Assembly (NCBI GenBank): GCA_964639255.1
Contig: CAZXDP010000022.1
Coordinates: 1 to 36,785 of the forward strand
Source of the DNA: NZQO01 sp964639255
GTDB taxonomy: Bacteria > Bacteroidota > Bacteroidia > Flavobacteriales > Flavobacteriaceae
Direction of reading: 5' to 3'
Length of the DNA stretch: 36,785 nt
Shown here one piece after another: positions 24,316-32,693 of the stretch. The notes below the pieces were generated by a model that saw only the letters and a list, made by a program, of their open reading frames with translations, ran no database searches and was not told where the DNA came from. The position numbers were made by a program, and so were the translations under genes. Every line of letters begins with the position of its first letter. Positions within the stretch are counted from its first letter, which is position 1.

Positions 24316-24555
24316 CTAATCGTGGTCTTTTTTAGCGGGAACAGGGTCGTACCCCGAGCCGCCCCAAGGGTGGCAACTCCCTATGCGCTTTAGTGAGAGC
24401 CATCCTCCGCGCAACAGTCCGTGCCGCTGCAATGCCTCGACGGCATAGTGCGAGCAGGTAGGAGTGTATCGGCACGTAGCAGGTGTCCACGGGGAAACAT
24501 ATCGCTGATAAAAACGAATGAGCGCTATGAAGGGGTATGTAAAAACCTTTTTCAT
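24316..24555 (-). CDS. yidD: membrane protein insertion efficiency factor YidD
   Basis: 79 residues. Small membrane-associated protein that helps YidC insert inner-membrane proteins. Hallmarks are FYQRYVSPWTPATCRYTPTCSHYAVEAL with the paired Cys, GGWLSLKRIGSCHPWGGSGYDPVP, and an amphipathic N-terminus. In many bacteria yidD lies with rnpA and yidC; here it lies between cysS (39 bases upstream) and lgt, which keeps it in an envelope-biogenesis setting. Confidence 0.94.
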   Translation of the reverse strand: MKKVFTYPFIALIRFYQRYVSPWTPATCRYTPTCSHYAVEALQRHGLLRGGWLSLKRIGSCHPWGGSGYDPVPAKKDHD

Positions 24556-24594
24556 AGAATGGATCGCGTGTGAATCTGTTTTAAAGGAGCTATC

Positions 24595-26079
24595 TTACTG
24601 CAATGAGAAGGAGGTTCCTTCCTTGCCATCCTTCAGCTGTATACCCAAATCCTGTAATGCATCGCGAATACGGTCGCTGGTCGCCCAATCTTTATTCGCA
24701 CGGGCCTGGTTGCGAAGTTCAATTAGTAGCCCGACCGCGCCTGTCAGCATATCGGTGCCGTTTTCGGTATCGGTGGCAGCGTCTAAAAGGCCAAGTACAT
24801 CAAAAAGAAAATCGCTTAGTGTTGTATGCAGCAAATCGCGATCTGCTTGCGTCAAGGTGCCACTACCCTCCTTTACAGCGTGCACGAACTTGGCGCCCTC
24901 AAAAAGCTGGGCAATGAGTATAGGGCTATTAAAATCATCGTTCATGGCATCATAGCAAGATTGGCGCCAAGAGGCAATATCGAAACTGCTCGCCGCGCTA
25001 GTGGGGAGGGTTTCGATCATTCGGTAGGCATCCATCAATCGATTGAAGCCCTTCTCCGAAGCTTCTAGGGCCTCCTTTGAAAAATCGAGGATGCTCCTGT
25101 AATGGGCCTGGTACATGAAAAATTTCACCATAGTAGGTGAAAAGGGCTTGCCAATAACATCGTTATCTCCTGTAAAAAGTTCGTTCGGTAATATGTAATT
25201 GCCTGTAGATTTCGACATTTTCTTGCCATTCAGAGTAAGCATATTGGCATGCATCCATACATTTACCGGCGATTTTTTATTCGAAGCCTCCGCTTGGGCA
25301 ATTTCACATTCGTGATGCGGAAATTTTAAATCCATCCCGCCACCATGAATATCAAATTGGTTGCCTAGGTATTTGGTACTCATAGCGGTACATTCCAAAT
25401 GCCAGCCGGGAAAACCATTGCTCCACGGGGACGGCCATCGCATAATATGCTGTGGCTCGGCCTTTTTCCAAAGGGCAAAGTCCTGCGGATTCTTTTTCTC
25501 GCTCTGCGCAGCGAGTTCCCTGGTGTTGGTAATCATATCTTCCAACTGGCGCCCGCTCAACTTTCCGTAGCTGTTGTCCTGATTGAACTTCATTACATCG
25601 AAATACACCGACCCATTTTTTTCGTACGCATAGCCTGCATCGATTATCTTTTCTACAATGTGTATTTGTTCAATGATATGCCCTGTGGCGGTAGGTTCGA
25701 TGCTAGGGGGCAGGGCATTGAACTTACTCATTACCGTGTGGAAATCTACTGTATATTTTTGAACCACCTCCATAGGTTCCAGCTGTTCAATGCGTGCTTT
25801 TTTCAGAATGGGGTCGTCGCCACTTTCACCATCGTTCTCCAAGTGGCCGGCGTCGGTGATATTGCGCACATAACGAACTTTGTATTCCAAATGCTGTAAG
25901 TACCGAAATACCAAATCGAAAGAGAGGAAGGTACGGCAATTACCCAAGTGCACACTGCTATAAACCGTGGGACCGCATACGTACATTCCAACGGCGCCTT
26001 CGGTAATAGGTTTAAAAGGCTCTTTTTGTTTTGAAAGCGAATTGTATATGGAAAGTGTTTGTTGTTCGTAGCGCTTCAT
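24595..26079 (-). CDS. cysS: cysteinyl-tRNA synthetase
   Basis: 494 residues, monomeric class I synthetase. Zinc and ATP site residues: GMYVCGPTVYSSVHLGNCRTF (Cys35; HLGN as the HIGH motif at 44-47), GFPGWHLECTAMS (second zinc Cys), FPHHECEIAQAEA (His/Glu), and NGKKMSKSTGNYI (KMSKS loop). A C-terminal anticodon-binding helical domain ends in IRDALQDLGIQLKDGKEGT. Length is slightly above the usual 460. A TATATTTA box one mismatch from TAnnTTTG lies 10-20 bases upstream, so it may have its own promoter besides read-through from folE. Confidence 0.96.
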   Translation of the reverse strand: MKRYEQQTLSIYNSLSKQKEPFKPITEGAVGMYVCGPTVYSSVHLGNCRTFLSFDLVFRYLQHLEYKVRYVRNITDAGHLENDGESGDDPILKKARIEQLEPMEVVQKYTVDFHTVMSKFNALPPSIEPTATGHIIEQIHIVEKIIDAGYAYEKNGSVYFDVMKFNQDNSYGKLSGRQLEDMITNTRELAAQSEKKNPQDFALWKKAEPQHIMRWPSPWSNGFPGWHLECTAMSTKYLGNQFDIHGGGMDLKFPHHECEIAQAEASNKKSPVNVWMHANMLTLNGKKMSKSTGNYILPNELFTGDNDVIGKPFSPTMVKFFMYQAHYRSILDFSKEALEASEKGFNRLMDAYRMIETLPTSAASSFDIASWRQSCYDAMNDDFNSPILIAQLFEGAKFVHAVKEGSGTLTQADRDLLHTTLSDFLFDVLGLLDAATDTENGTDMLTGAVGLLIELRNQARANKDWATSDRIRDALQDLGIQLKDGKEGTSFSLQ

Positions 26080-26149
26080 TTTCAGAATAAATATAGCCTT
26101 GTTGTAGTAGGAAGGTAGTATGTATGATTAATTTGTGCGGAAACCGTCT

Positions 26150-26830
26150 CTATTTAAAATCTGTGTCGAGATTGATGTAGTCCAGAAAATCACGTCGCGT
26201 TTCTGCATTTTTAAACGCTCCGCCAAATTCACTGGTTACGGTACTGCTATCGATATCGCGTATACCGCGCGAGTTTACGCAAAGGTGCTTGGCATCGATT
26301 ACGCAAGCAACGTCTTCAGTATTTAGCACCCGCTGCAATTCCTTTACGATTTGCATGGTAAGACGCTCCTGTACCTGGGGCCTTTTGGCGTAATAATCAA
26401 CAATTCGATTCATTTTTGAAAGCCCCACCACAGTGCCGTTCGAAATATAGGCGATGTGCGCCTTCCCTACGATGGGCAGCAAATGGTGCTCGCAGGTCGA
26501 GTAGAGCGTGATGTTTTTCTCTACGAGCATCTCGCCGTATTTGTATTTGTTTTCGAAGGTGGAGGCCTTTGGCTTTCGCTCTGGGTGCAAGCCGCCAAAA
26601 ATCTCCTGTACAAACATTTTGGCCACCCTATTGGGCGTGCCCTTCAGGCTATCATCGGTAAGATCGAGCCCTAAGGTATCCATAATGTTATAGACATCCT
26701 TTTTTATTCTTTCAATTTTTTCAATATCGCTCAACTCGAAGGCGTCTGGACGCAAAGGTGTATCTGTGGCACTTCCCAAATGGTCGTCGCCCATCGCTTC
26801 GATTTCTTTCAACTGTTTTTCTAAATCCAT
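26150..26830 (-). CDS. folE: GTP cyclohydrolase I
   Basis: 226 residues from MDLEKQLKEIEAMG. Converts GTP to 7,8-dihydroneopterin triphosphate, the entry to folate and, through 6-carboxy-tetrahydropterin, to queuosine, for which queE is in this window. Zinc ligands: Cys113 and His116 in YSTCEHHLLP, Cys184 in AKHLCVNSRGI. Other signatures are GTPNRVAKMFVQEIF, KMNRIVDYYAKRPQVQERLT and VTSEFGGAF. The longer frame to 26881 is rejected because the -7 box at 26869-26876 lies inside it. Confidence 0.96.
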   Translation of the reverse strand: MDLEKQLKEIEAMGDDHLGSATDTPLRPDAFELSDIEKIERIKKDVYNIMDTLGLDLTDDSLKGTPNRVAKMFVQEIFGGLHPERKPKASTFENKYKYGEMLVEKNITLYSTCEHHLLPIVGKAHIAYISNGTVVGLSKMNRIVDYYAKRPQVQERLTMQIVKELQRVLNTEDVACVIDAKHLCVNSRGIRDIDSSTVTSEFGGAFKNAETRRDFLDYINLDTDFK

Positions 26831-26868
26831 AAGTATTTTATAAGTCTCTGTGCGTAAAATACAAGGGG

Positions 26869-26876
26869 CAAAGATA
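26869..26876 (-). promoter_or_regulatory. -7 box (TATCTTTG) of folE
   Basis: Exact TAnnTTTG on the minus strand, 38 bases before the ATG at 26830. No clear -33 box. It drives folE and possibly the following cysS-yidD-lgt run. Confidence 0.6.
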
Positions 26877-26892
26877 CGCATTCAGGCAATGG

Positions 26893-26928
26893 TATAAAAA
26901 ATTGCCCTGCACTTTTTGGGTGCGGGGC
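26893..26928 (-). terminator. terminator of the FadL-like gene
   Basis: 9-bp stem with one wobble, GCCCCGCAC / GTGCAGGGC as read on the minus strand (26920-26928 with 26904-26912), then AATTTTTTAT. Confidence 0.88.
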
Positions 26929-26960
26929 TAGAATGTACACTGAATTGGGGAACTTCTTGT

Positions 26961-28478
26961 TTATAACGAAAGTCCGAAGGTAAAAACAACAGAGCTTAGC
27001 TGAGTTTCAACCTGGGCCCTATCGGTTAGGCCAATATTAAACAGCTGTTGGCTGCGTTCCCTTTCGGAATAGGCGTAAGAAATATCAAAACTGTAGTTTC
27101 CGAAGTTATATCCCAAACCAGCCGAATACCCCGTTAGGTCTCCCACAATAGCATCGTCTTTGTACATGCTTTCCTCAAAGCGATACCCGCCTCGAAACGA
27201 TACATTTTCGTAACGATACTCCCCGCCTAGTCGGTAGGTAGAGGCGCCCTTCAGCAAATTATCGATTTGTGTATTTTGAAATAGAAACGCAGGGTCGTTT
27301 TCTGGACTAAATTGTATGTTGGCATAATCCTTATAACTATACTCAAAACTTAGCAATCCGTCCTGCCCAAAAACATAGGCCGCACTGGCCATAATCTTAC
27401 CGGGCGTTCTTAGGTTGTAGTCGGCATAAATATTAATGATTCTTGGATCTACTACCACTGTGGTGGAAGCACCATTTACCGTACGTCGCGTTTCGAGGTA
27501 CTGGGTGGTTTCTTCGGAAATCTCATACCAAGTAGGAGTATCGTAGGTAACCCCAAGGCGAAGATGATCGGCTATCTTGGCGATGGCTCCAAACTGGGCA
27601 GAAAAGCCCGCTCCTAAAACCGAAAGATTGTTTTCAAAGCCAATTCTGTTCACAATACTTCCCGTATTATCATTCGCTTCGAAAAAGAAGGTCGATTGGT
27701 CGTAATCGATAATGTGCGAATTCAAATTGATACCGAAATACAAGTTATCGGTATATTGCCCTGCTAGATTAACGGTGTATTTTCCATTGTATCCTTCGCT
27801 CAACACAGAGTATTGCTGATCGAAAGAACCTGGCGCCACATTGGAAATATAGGAGGTATTGCCCGGATCTGCCTCTACGGGATCAAAAATAAAACCCTGG
27901 TACCCTAAAAATGCATTTTGGGCGCCAACACCTTGGGTTTCTCCCAAAAACGCATATAGGTCGCCAATGCTTTCGCCACTTTGCAACTCAAGTAAATCTA
28001 ACGGTATTCCCTGTGCCTGCTGTAAAAAGAATTGGGCGATGCTTGTATTACCAGTACCGGCGATGAATAGATCGTTGTCGAAGTTATTGGTATTGTTGTA
28101 CCCAAGGCCAAGGGTGAATTTTTTCCAGGCAGACTCCTCGTTCGGATTATCGAATACAAAAACTCCGCCCAGCTGATTTAAACTAAGGTCGGAATCTATA
28201 CTCTCGGCCCTTCCGTTAAAATAAGCCGCATTATTCTGTCGCTCACTCACTGCCATAGATACCCCGAAGCTATTCTGCAAAAAAACAGCACTGCCTGCAG
28301 GGTTGGTTGCCATAGCGGAGAGATCGCCGCCCAAGGCACCAAAGGCCCCAGAAAGAGCGTTAAAGCGCGCTGTTCCGTTTAATTGGTCATTACCGTACCG
28401 CAAGGCATCGGTAATGGTTTGGGCATGAAGCGCAGATACAGCGAATGCCATTACAAGGAAGAAATACGTTCTAGTCAT
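26961..28478 (-). CDS. FadL/OmpP1-type outer-membrane transporter
   Basis: 505 residues. Signal peptide MTRTYFFLVMAFAVSALHA, then QTITDALRYGND, an N-terminal region that matches the hatch segment of FadL relatives: NALSGAFGALGGDLSAMATNPAGSAVF. A long beta-barrel follows (FTLGLGYNNTNNFD, LRLGVTYDTPTWYE, YRLGGEYRYENVSFRGGYRFEES), ending in VVFTFGLSL as an outer-membrane signal. FadL proteins carry hydrophobic substrates such as long-chain fatty acids. It lies 29 bases downstream of the Trp/Gly-rich lipoprotein gene and ends at a strong terminator; the two are probably one transcript. Confidence 0.88.
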   Translation of the reverse strand: MTRTYFFLVMAFAVSALHAQTITDALRYGNDQLNGTARFNALSGAFGALGGDLSAMATNPAGSAVFLQNSFGVSMAVSERQNNAAYFNGRAESIDSDLSLNQLGGVFVFDNPNEESAWKKFTLGLGYNNTNNFDNDLFIAGTGNTSIAQFFLQQAQGIPLDLLELQSGESIGDLYAFLGETQGVGAQNAFLGYQGFIFDPVEADPGNTSYISNVAPGSFDQQYSVLSEGYNGKYTVNLAGQYTDNLYFGINLNSHIIDYDQSTFFFEANDNTGSIVNRIGFENNLSVLGAGFSAQFGAIAKIADHLRLGVTYDTPTWYEISEETTQYLETRRTVNGASTTVVVDPRIINIYADYNLRTPGKIMASAAYVFGQDGLLSFEYSYKDYANIQFSPENDPAFLFQNTQIDNLLKGASTYRLGGEYRYENVSFRGGYRFEESMYKDDAIVGDLTGYSAGLGYNFGNYSFDISYAYSERERSQQLFNIGLTDRAQVETQLSSVVFTFGLSL

Positions 28479-28507
28479 GGAAATAGATTTTTGGGGAAAT
28501 CGAAAGT

Positions 28508-29623
28508 TTAAATTTGGCCGCCGCCACGTCTACCACCGCCGCCTCGGCTTCCGCCTCCGCCACGCATGCCGCCACCACTGCGCATACCACCACCGCTACG
28601 CATGGAACCGGAGCTTCGGCCACTTGATGGCCTAGAGAAGCCGCCAGAGCGATTACCGCCCCGATTGCTATTAAAGCTATTGTTCCGTGAGGAACCGCTA
28701 CGCTGTACACCTCGATTTCGTGAATTTACCGAGGGCGTATTGGGTCGCACCGTTCTGGAATTTCTGAATAAACTGCGGTTAGAGCGGTTGTTGCTCTCAA
28801 AAGAACGATTGTTCCTATTATTAGTAGCGCGCCTGTTGGCTTCCGTACGGGAATAAGAGCGTCTAGCATTCACATTAGAGCGTCCACGATCGTACGATTG
28901 GCGTCCGCGGTCATAGGTTCTATTGTTGATATAATCTGTACTTCGTCGTCCGCGATTAAAAGCTACGTTGCCATATCCGTAGGGTGTGAAGCCGTTATAG
29001 AACGGAGAGTAAAATCCTCCCCAGCCCCAGCCGCCACCCCAATAGGGATTGCCCCAGCCCCAGCCGAGACCCCATCCAGGCCCCCAGCCCCAGCCGGCAT
29101 TCCATCCCCAGCCTGGGCCCCAACCCCAGCCAGCGTTCCAGCCCCAACCGAGACCCCAACCAGCATTCCATCCCCAGCCTGGGCCCCAACCCCAACCAGG
29201 ACCCCAACCAGCGCCCCAGCCTAGGCCAGCATCGTTATATACATTTACGGTAACATTATCGGCATTGGTGCCCCAGCCGCCGTATCCCGGCTGACCGTTT
29301 TCCTCTATTACCACGTACCCTTCCTCATCTAAAGACTCTTTAGTGCGGTAGGCTTCAACATCGGTAAAGATCGCGTCTTCCTCGGGCACTTCCGCATAGT
29401 TCAATTCCTTCGACTGGAAGTACTGCTTATAGTAGTTTGCACGTTCAAAATTATCATCGGTTTGCTCTTCCTCCTGTGGAATTTCTTGGGAAGAAGGCCC
29501 GTAGATTCCATCGTTTGTTGAAGCGCCATTGTTATAGGTGCCGCAAGAAGTTAGAAAGAGGGAAGCAACCAGCGTAAAAAGGGTTGCGTTCAATTTTTTA
29601 TATAAGACGTAAGGAAGTCGCAT
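28508..29623 (-). CDS. lipoprotein with Trp/Gly repeats and Arg/Gly-rich tail
   Basis: 371 residues from MRLPYVLYKKLN. Lipoprotein signal with LVASLFLTSC (Cys27). Order: an acidic segment (40-105); about 70 residues (134-203) of alternating Trp and Gly with Pro, Asn, Ala or Leu (GWGPGW, GWNAGW, GWGLGW); a basic Arg/Asn/Ser-rich part (224-329) with many RS and NR pairs; and an RGG-like tail (330-370, MRSGGG then RGGGG). It is probably surface exposed and intrinsically disordered. Similar proteins next to proS in Flavobacteriia carry the misleading label vitellogenin-like. Start is placed at 29623 because the upstream frame has no signal and would cross the proS start. Function unknown. Confidence 0.82.
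   Translation of the reverse strand: MRLPYVLYKKLNATLFTLVASLFLTSCGTYNNGASTNDGIYGPSSQEIPQEEEQTDDNFERANYYKQYFQSKELNYAEVPEEDAIFTDVEAYRTKESLDEEGYVVIEENGQPGYGGWGTNADNVTVNVYNDAGLGWGAGWGPGWGWGPGWGWNAGWGLGWGWNAGWGWGPGWGWNAGWGWGPGWGLGWGWGNPYWGGGWGWGGFYSPFYNGFTPYGYGNVAFNRGRRSTDYINNRTYDRGRQSYDRGRSNVNARRSYSRTEANRRATNNRNNRSFESNNRSNRSLFRNSRTVRPNTPSVNSRNRGVQRSGSSRNNSFNSNRGGNRSGGFSRPSSGRSSGSMRSGGGMRSGGGMRGGGGSRGGGGRRGGGQI
29040..29225. repeat. tandem Trp/Gly-coding repeat, 66-base unit
   Basis: Within the lipoprotein gene. A 32-base block starting GCATTCCATCCCCAGCCTGG at 29097 recurs at 29163, 66 bases (22 codons) later. The surrounding DNA is built of shorter CCCCAGCC/CCCCAACC units. It is coding repeat DNA prone to length change. 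Confidence 0.8.
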
Positions 29624-29702
29624 AACTGTAGTTTTTAATTGTTGGGCTCTATAAAAATAATTAGTTTTGCCGAAAACTAATAGACTTTTAACAGAATATA
29701 AA

Positions 29703-29719
29703 GGCACAAGTTTTGTGCC
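29703..29719. repeat. perfect palindrome GGCACAA-GTT-TTGTGCC upstream of proS
   Basis: Two 7-base arms around a 3-base centre, 14 bases before the proS ATG at 29734. The position fits a 5'-leader hairpin or an operator dyad in the divergent proS / lipoprotein gap. Confidence 0.65.
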
Positions 29720-29733
29720 AAACTTCCAGTGAT

Positions 29734-31206
29734 ATGGCAAAGGACTTAACATCGCGTAGCGAAGATTATTCAAAATGGTACAATGAGCTGGTGATACAAG
29801 CCGATTTGGCCGAAAACTCTGGCGTTCGTGGCTGTATGGTGATAAAGCCCTACGGTTTTGCCATTTGGGAGCGAATGCAGGCCGAACTGGACCGAATGTT
29901 TAAGGAGACCGGGCACCAGAATGCATACTTCCCACTGTTCATCCCAAAGTCTTACTTCAGTAAGGAAGCCAGTCACGTAGATGGTTTTGCGAAAGAGTGT
30001 GCCGTGGTCACCCATTATCGGCTTAAGAACGATGCCGATGGAAGTATTGTCGTAGACCCCGAGGCAAAGCTCGAGGAAGAGCTTATAGTACGGCCTACTT
30101 CGGAAACTATTATCTGGGATACGTACAGAAAATGGATACAGTCGTACCGTGACCTTCCGTTGTTGGTAAACCAATGGGCCAATGTGGTACGATGGGAGAT
30201 GCGCACAAGGCTGTTTTTGCGTACTGCAGAATTTCTATGGCAAGAAGGGCATACGGCTCACGCCACGAAAGAGGAGGCCATTGCCGAAGCCGAACAAATG
30301 ATGAACATCTATGCCGAATTTGTAGAGAACTATATGGCCGTGCCCGTCATTAAAGGGTTGAAAACCGAAACCGAACGTTTTGCAGGAGCGCTTGAAACCT
30401 ATTGTATCGAGGCATTGATGCAAGATGGCAAAGCTTTGCAGGCGGGAACATCGCATTTCCTTGGGCAAAATTTTGCCAAGGCGTTCGATGTGAAATTCGC
30501 CACCCAAGAAGGTACCCAGGAATATGTTTGGGCAACCTCGTGGGGCGTTTCTACCCGTTTAATGGGCGCCCTTATTATGACGCACAGCGACGATAACGGT
30601 TTGGTGCTTCCGCCCAATTTGGCGCCCAATCAAGTGGTTATCGTGCCCATTTACCGTAATGAGGAGCAGTTTGAAGCTACGGGAGCAGTGGCCAAGGAGC
30701 TACAGAAGCAGTTGCGAGCAGCGGGCATTCGAGTGCTATTCGATGACCGAGATACCCACAAACCGGGTTGGAAGTTCAATGAGTACGAATTAAAGGGAGT
30801 TCCATTGCGAATTGCCATTGGACCTAAAGACGTGGAGAAAGGCACGGTGGAGCTTGCTAGAAGGGATACGCTAACAAAGGAATTTGTCAATCAGGATCGC
30901 GTCGTAGAAACGGTCAAGACGCTTTTGGAGGATATACAACACGAATTGTTCGAAAAGGCGAAATCTTTCCGTACAGAACATACCACCACGGTAGATTCGT
31001 ACGAAGAGTTCAAAAAGGTACTGGAAACCAAAGGCGGTTTTTTACTGGCACACTGGGACGGTACTGCGGCTACCGAAGAGCGTATTAAAAATGAGACCAA
31101 GGCTACCATACGGTGCATCCCTCTTGAGGTGCCTTCAGAACAGGGAAGTTGTATGGTTACGGGTAAACCTAGTGCTCGTAGGGTGGTATTTGCCAAGGCC
31201 TACTAA
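29734..31206 (+). CDS. proS: prolyl-tRNA synthetase, archaeal/eukaryote-like type
   Basis: 490 residues from MAKDLTSRSEDYSKWYN; an upstream TTG at 29713 is less likely. Class II synthetase with motif 2 in NQWANVVRWEMRTRLFLRTAEFLWQEGHTAH, preceded by RPTSETIIWDTYRKWIQSYRDLPL, and motif 3 near THSDDNGLVLPPNLAPNQVVIVPIY, which also begins the anticodon-binding domain. The C-terminal domain ends RRVVFAKAY, the terminal Tyr being typical of this ProRS type. There is no editing insert as in the E. coli type. Divergent from the Trp/Gly lipoprotein with a 110-base gap that contains the palindrome at 29703-29719. Confidence 0.95.
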   Translation: MAKDLTSRSEDYSKWYNELVIQADLAENSGVRGCMVIKPYGFAIWERMQAELDRMFKETGHQNAYFPLFIPKSYFSKEASHVDGFAKECAVVTHYRLKNDADGSIVVDPEAKLEEELIVRPTSETIIWDTYRKWIQSYRDLPLLVNQWANVVRWEMRTRLFLRTAEFLWQEGHTAHATKEEAIAEAEQMMNIYAEFVENYMAVPVIKGLKTETERFAGALETYCIEALMQDGKALQAGTSHFLGQNFAKAFDVKFATQEGTQEYVWATSWGVSTRLMGALIMTHSDDNGLVLPPNLAPNQVVIVPIYRNEEQFEATGAVAKELQKQLRAAGIRVLFDDRDTHKPGWKFNEYELKGVPLRIAIGPKDVEKGTVELARRDTLTKEFVNQDRVVETVKTLLEDIQHELFEKAKSFRTEHTTTVDSYEEFKKVLETKGGFLLAHWDGTAATEERIKNETKATIRCIPLEVPSEQGSCMVTGKPSARRVVFAKAY

Positions 31207-31233
31207 AAAATTTTAAAATTTTTTTTCAGAAGG

Positions 31234-31264
31234 TTTGGAGTATTGAAAAAGTGTTGTATTTTTG
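31234..31264 (+). promoter_or_regulatory. tRNA-Glu promoter, TTTG-N19-TATTTTTG
   Basis: TTTG at 31234-31237, 19-base spacer, exact TAnnTTTG at 31257-31264: a full-consensus Bacteroidota promoter. Transcription should start near 31270, about 17 bases before the tRNA. Confidence 0.85.
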
Positions 31265-31286
31265 CATCCGCATTTGAAAAACAAAT

Positions 31287-31358
31287 GGCCCGTTCGTCTA
31301 GGGGTTAGGACGCCAGGTTTTCATCCTGGTAACAGGGGTTCGATTCCCCTACGGGCTA
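31287..31358 (+). tRNA. tRNA-Glu (anticodon TTC)
   Basis: 72 bases without CCA. Acceptor stem GGCCCGT / ACGGGCT with a G-U first pair, D-arm GTCTAGGGGTTAGGAC, anticodon stem CCAGG / CCTGG with loop TTTTCAT (anticodon TTC), T-arm AGGGG-TTCGATT-CCCCT, discriminator A. It has its own consensus promoter and terminator. Confidence 0.97.
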
Positions 31359-31376
31359 CGGAAAAAATATAAATCT

Positions 31377-31408
31377 AAGCCTTCCAGCACATTGGGAGGC
31401 TTTTTTTA
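31377..31408 (+). terminator. terminator after tRNA-Glu
   Basis: 9-bp stem with one G-U pair, AAGCCTTCC / GGGAGGCTT (31377-31385 with 31394-31402), followed by TTTTTATTTTT. Confidence 0.88.
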
Positions 31409-32090
31409 TTTTTAGGGGTCAAGTTTAAGGCCAACTTTGGCGTGTAAAGTGATTTTCTTAAATAAGGATGCAGTTCCCTTGTTTCAAAATTCCAACCTTG
31501 CTTTCTTTATTATTTTCACATTTGATTACATATAACAAGTTGAGGAATCTGAAGAATCCTAAATGCCTTTCGTATTTTCTAAACCTGATGATTTTTATCT
31601 GAACGATTACTTACTACTTTTGTCTACTAATTCGATGTAAACGGAAAGGATTTTTACTCATGCACATTTTATAATACAGGCATCTAATAACTTCTTAGGC
31701 ATCAAACTTTTTGATATTTAGCAACCTTATAAATAGCTTTTCAAGGGCAGGTCTGGAAAAATTGGGGCGATAAAAGTTAAAAATTAATTCTAAAAAAAAG
31801 TTCGAATTAAAAATATGCTCAAACTTTCCAACATTATGGAACATGTTAACATTCTGCAACAATCTTCACTATTCAACCAATTAATCTAAATCCGCTTTAT
31901 AAGCTATAAGTTAATTGAATATATTTCCGAATGTAATTGATTTCCCTTTGTTAAGGATTTAAAATTTGCAAAACAATCCTCCATCACAAAAAGATGAAAA
32001 CAAAACAATAAATATAAAGTGCTATTAAGGTAAATACTATGAATTAGAAAGTCTTTTTAAGCCTGGCAGCCTAAATTTGAAGTCAGGTTT
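31409..32090. other. 682 bases, AT-rich, no gene seen
   Basis: No reading frame of useful length on either strand and no clear RNA gene. The base composition drops sharply against the DNA left of tRNA-Glu. There are only A/T runs and a poor hairpin near 32060-32096 (CCTG / CAGG flanked by A and T runs) that might end the 32091-32279 gene. It may be decayed coding DNA. Confidence 0.6.
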
Positions 32091-32279
32091 TTAACCTTCG
32101 TGAACTCTTTTGATGCCAATCCAATTTTTACCGTCTCTCATATAGGCCCTGTTCTTATCTTTTAAATCAAGTGTTATAAACTGATTTAAAGCAGCCTCCT
32201 TATTGGTAGCTTGAATAACCTTTGAAACCAACTCTTTATATTCATTATATAAGGTGACTTTAAACTTAATCTTTATCAT
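32091..32279 (-). CDS. small protein of unknown function
   Basis: 62 residues beginning MIKIKFKVTLYNEYKELVSKVIQA and ending NWIGIKRVHEG. Predicted beta-alpha-beta(-beta): a basic first strand, a helix (NKEAALNQFITLD) and a Trp-containing last strand. Codon pattern and amino-acid balance look like a real protein, and an ATG follows AT-rich upstream DNA, but I cannot assign a family. It could be a small regulatory, phage or integron-type orphan. It is isolated between two gene-free stretches. Confidence 0.5.
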   Translation of the reverse strand: MIKIKFKVTLYNEYKELVSKVIQATNKEAALNQFITLDLKDKNRAYMRDGKNWIGIKRVHEG

Positions 32280-32693
32280 TGTTAAAGTAATTATATAATA
32301 TGTACAAACTGTTCATAAACTATTTAAACTTAAAAAATATTATCATTGTTTCTTCTACGAGTCATTATTCCTCACAGACAGAAATAATGAGGTGAAAGTC
32401 ACCAAATAATTGAGGATTATTAATTTACTGACGAAGATGCATATATAATAAATAAAACAGTATATCAATAATTTTCAACAAAAAATTTCTTTTTTTAACT
32501 AAAACCTTAAAAGGTCTGTTCTTATTGACCTACATCTTGCGATATTAAAATTTAAATTTTGAAGGTTTAACAAAAGCTAGGTTACTGAATAGGACACTTG
32601 TTTAGTTTCATTCCGACTCTTTTCAATTATATTTTATTACAGAAATTTTTCTATTAATAATTGCCATTGGCAAACTTCTTCCATACATTACAT
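32280..32693. other. 414 bases, AT-rich, no gene seen
   Basis: No plausible reading frame. Two small dyads: CATTATT / AATAATG around 32362-32392, and TTGCC-ATT-GGCAA at 32661-32673, the latter 20 bases past the NmrA-like gene stop and perhaps its weak terminator on the minus strand. Confidence 0.5.

Noticed and set aside
26831..26881. Longer folE start at 26881
   Set aside because: The TATCTTTG promoter element lies inside this extension, and the added residues are not family-like.
29040..29225. Repeat block considered as a CRISPR-like array
   Set aside because: Repeats are direct, contiguous, in frame and encode Trp/Gly; there are no unique spacers or cas genes.
29624..29733. T-box riboswitch before proS
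   Set aside because: The leader is too short, shows only one small palindrome and no T-box consensus, and T-boxes are not typical of this phylum.
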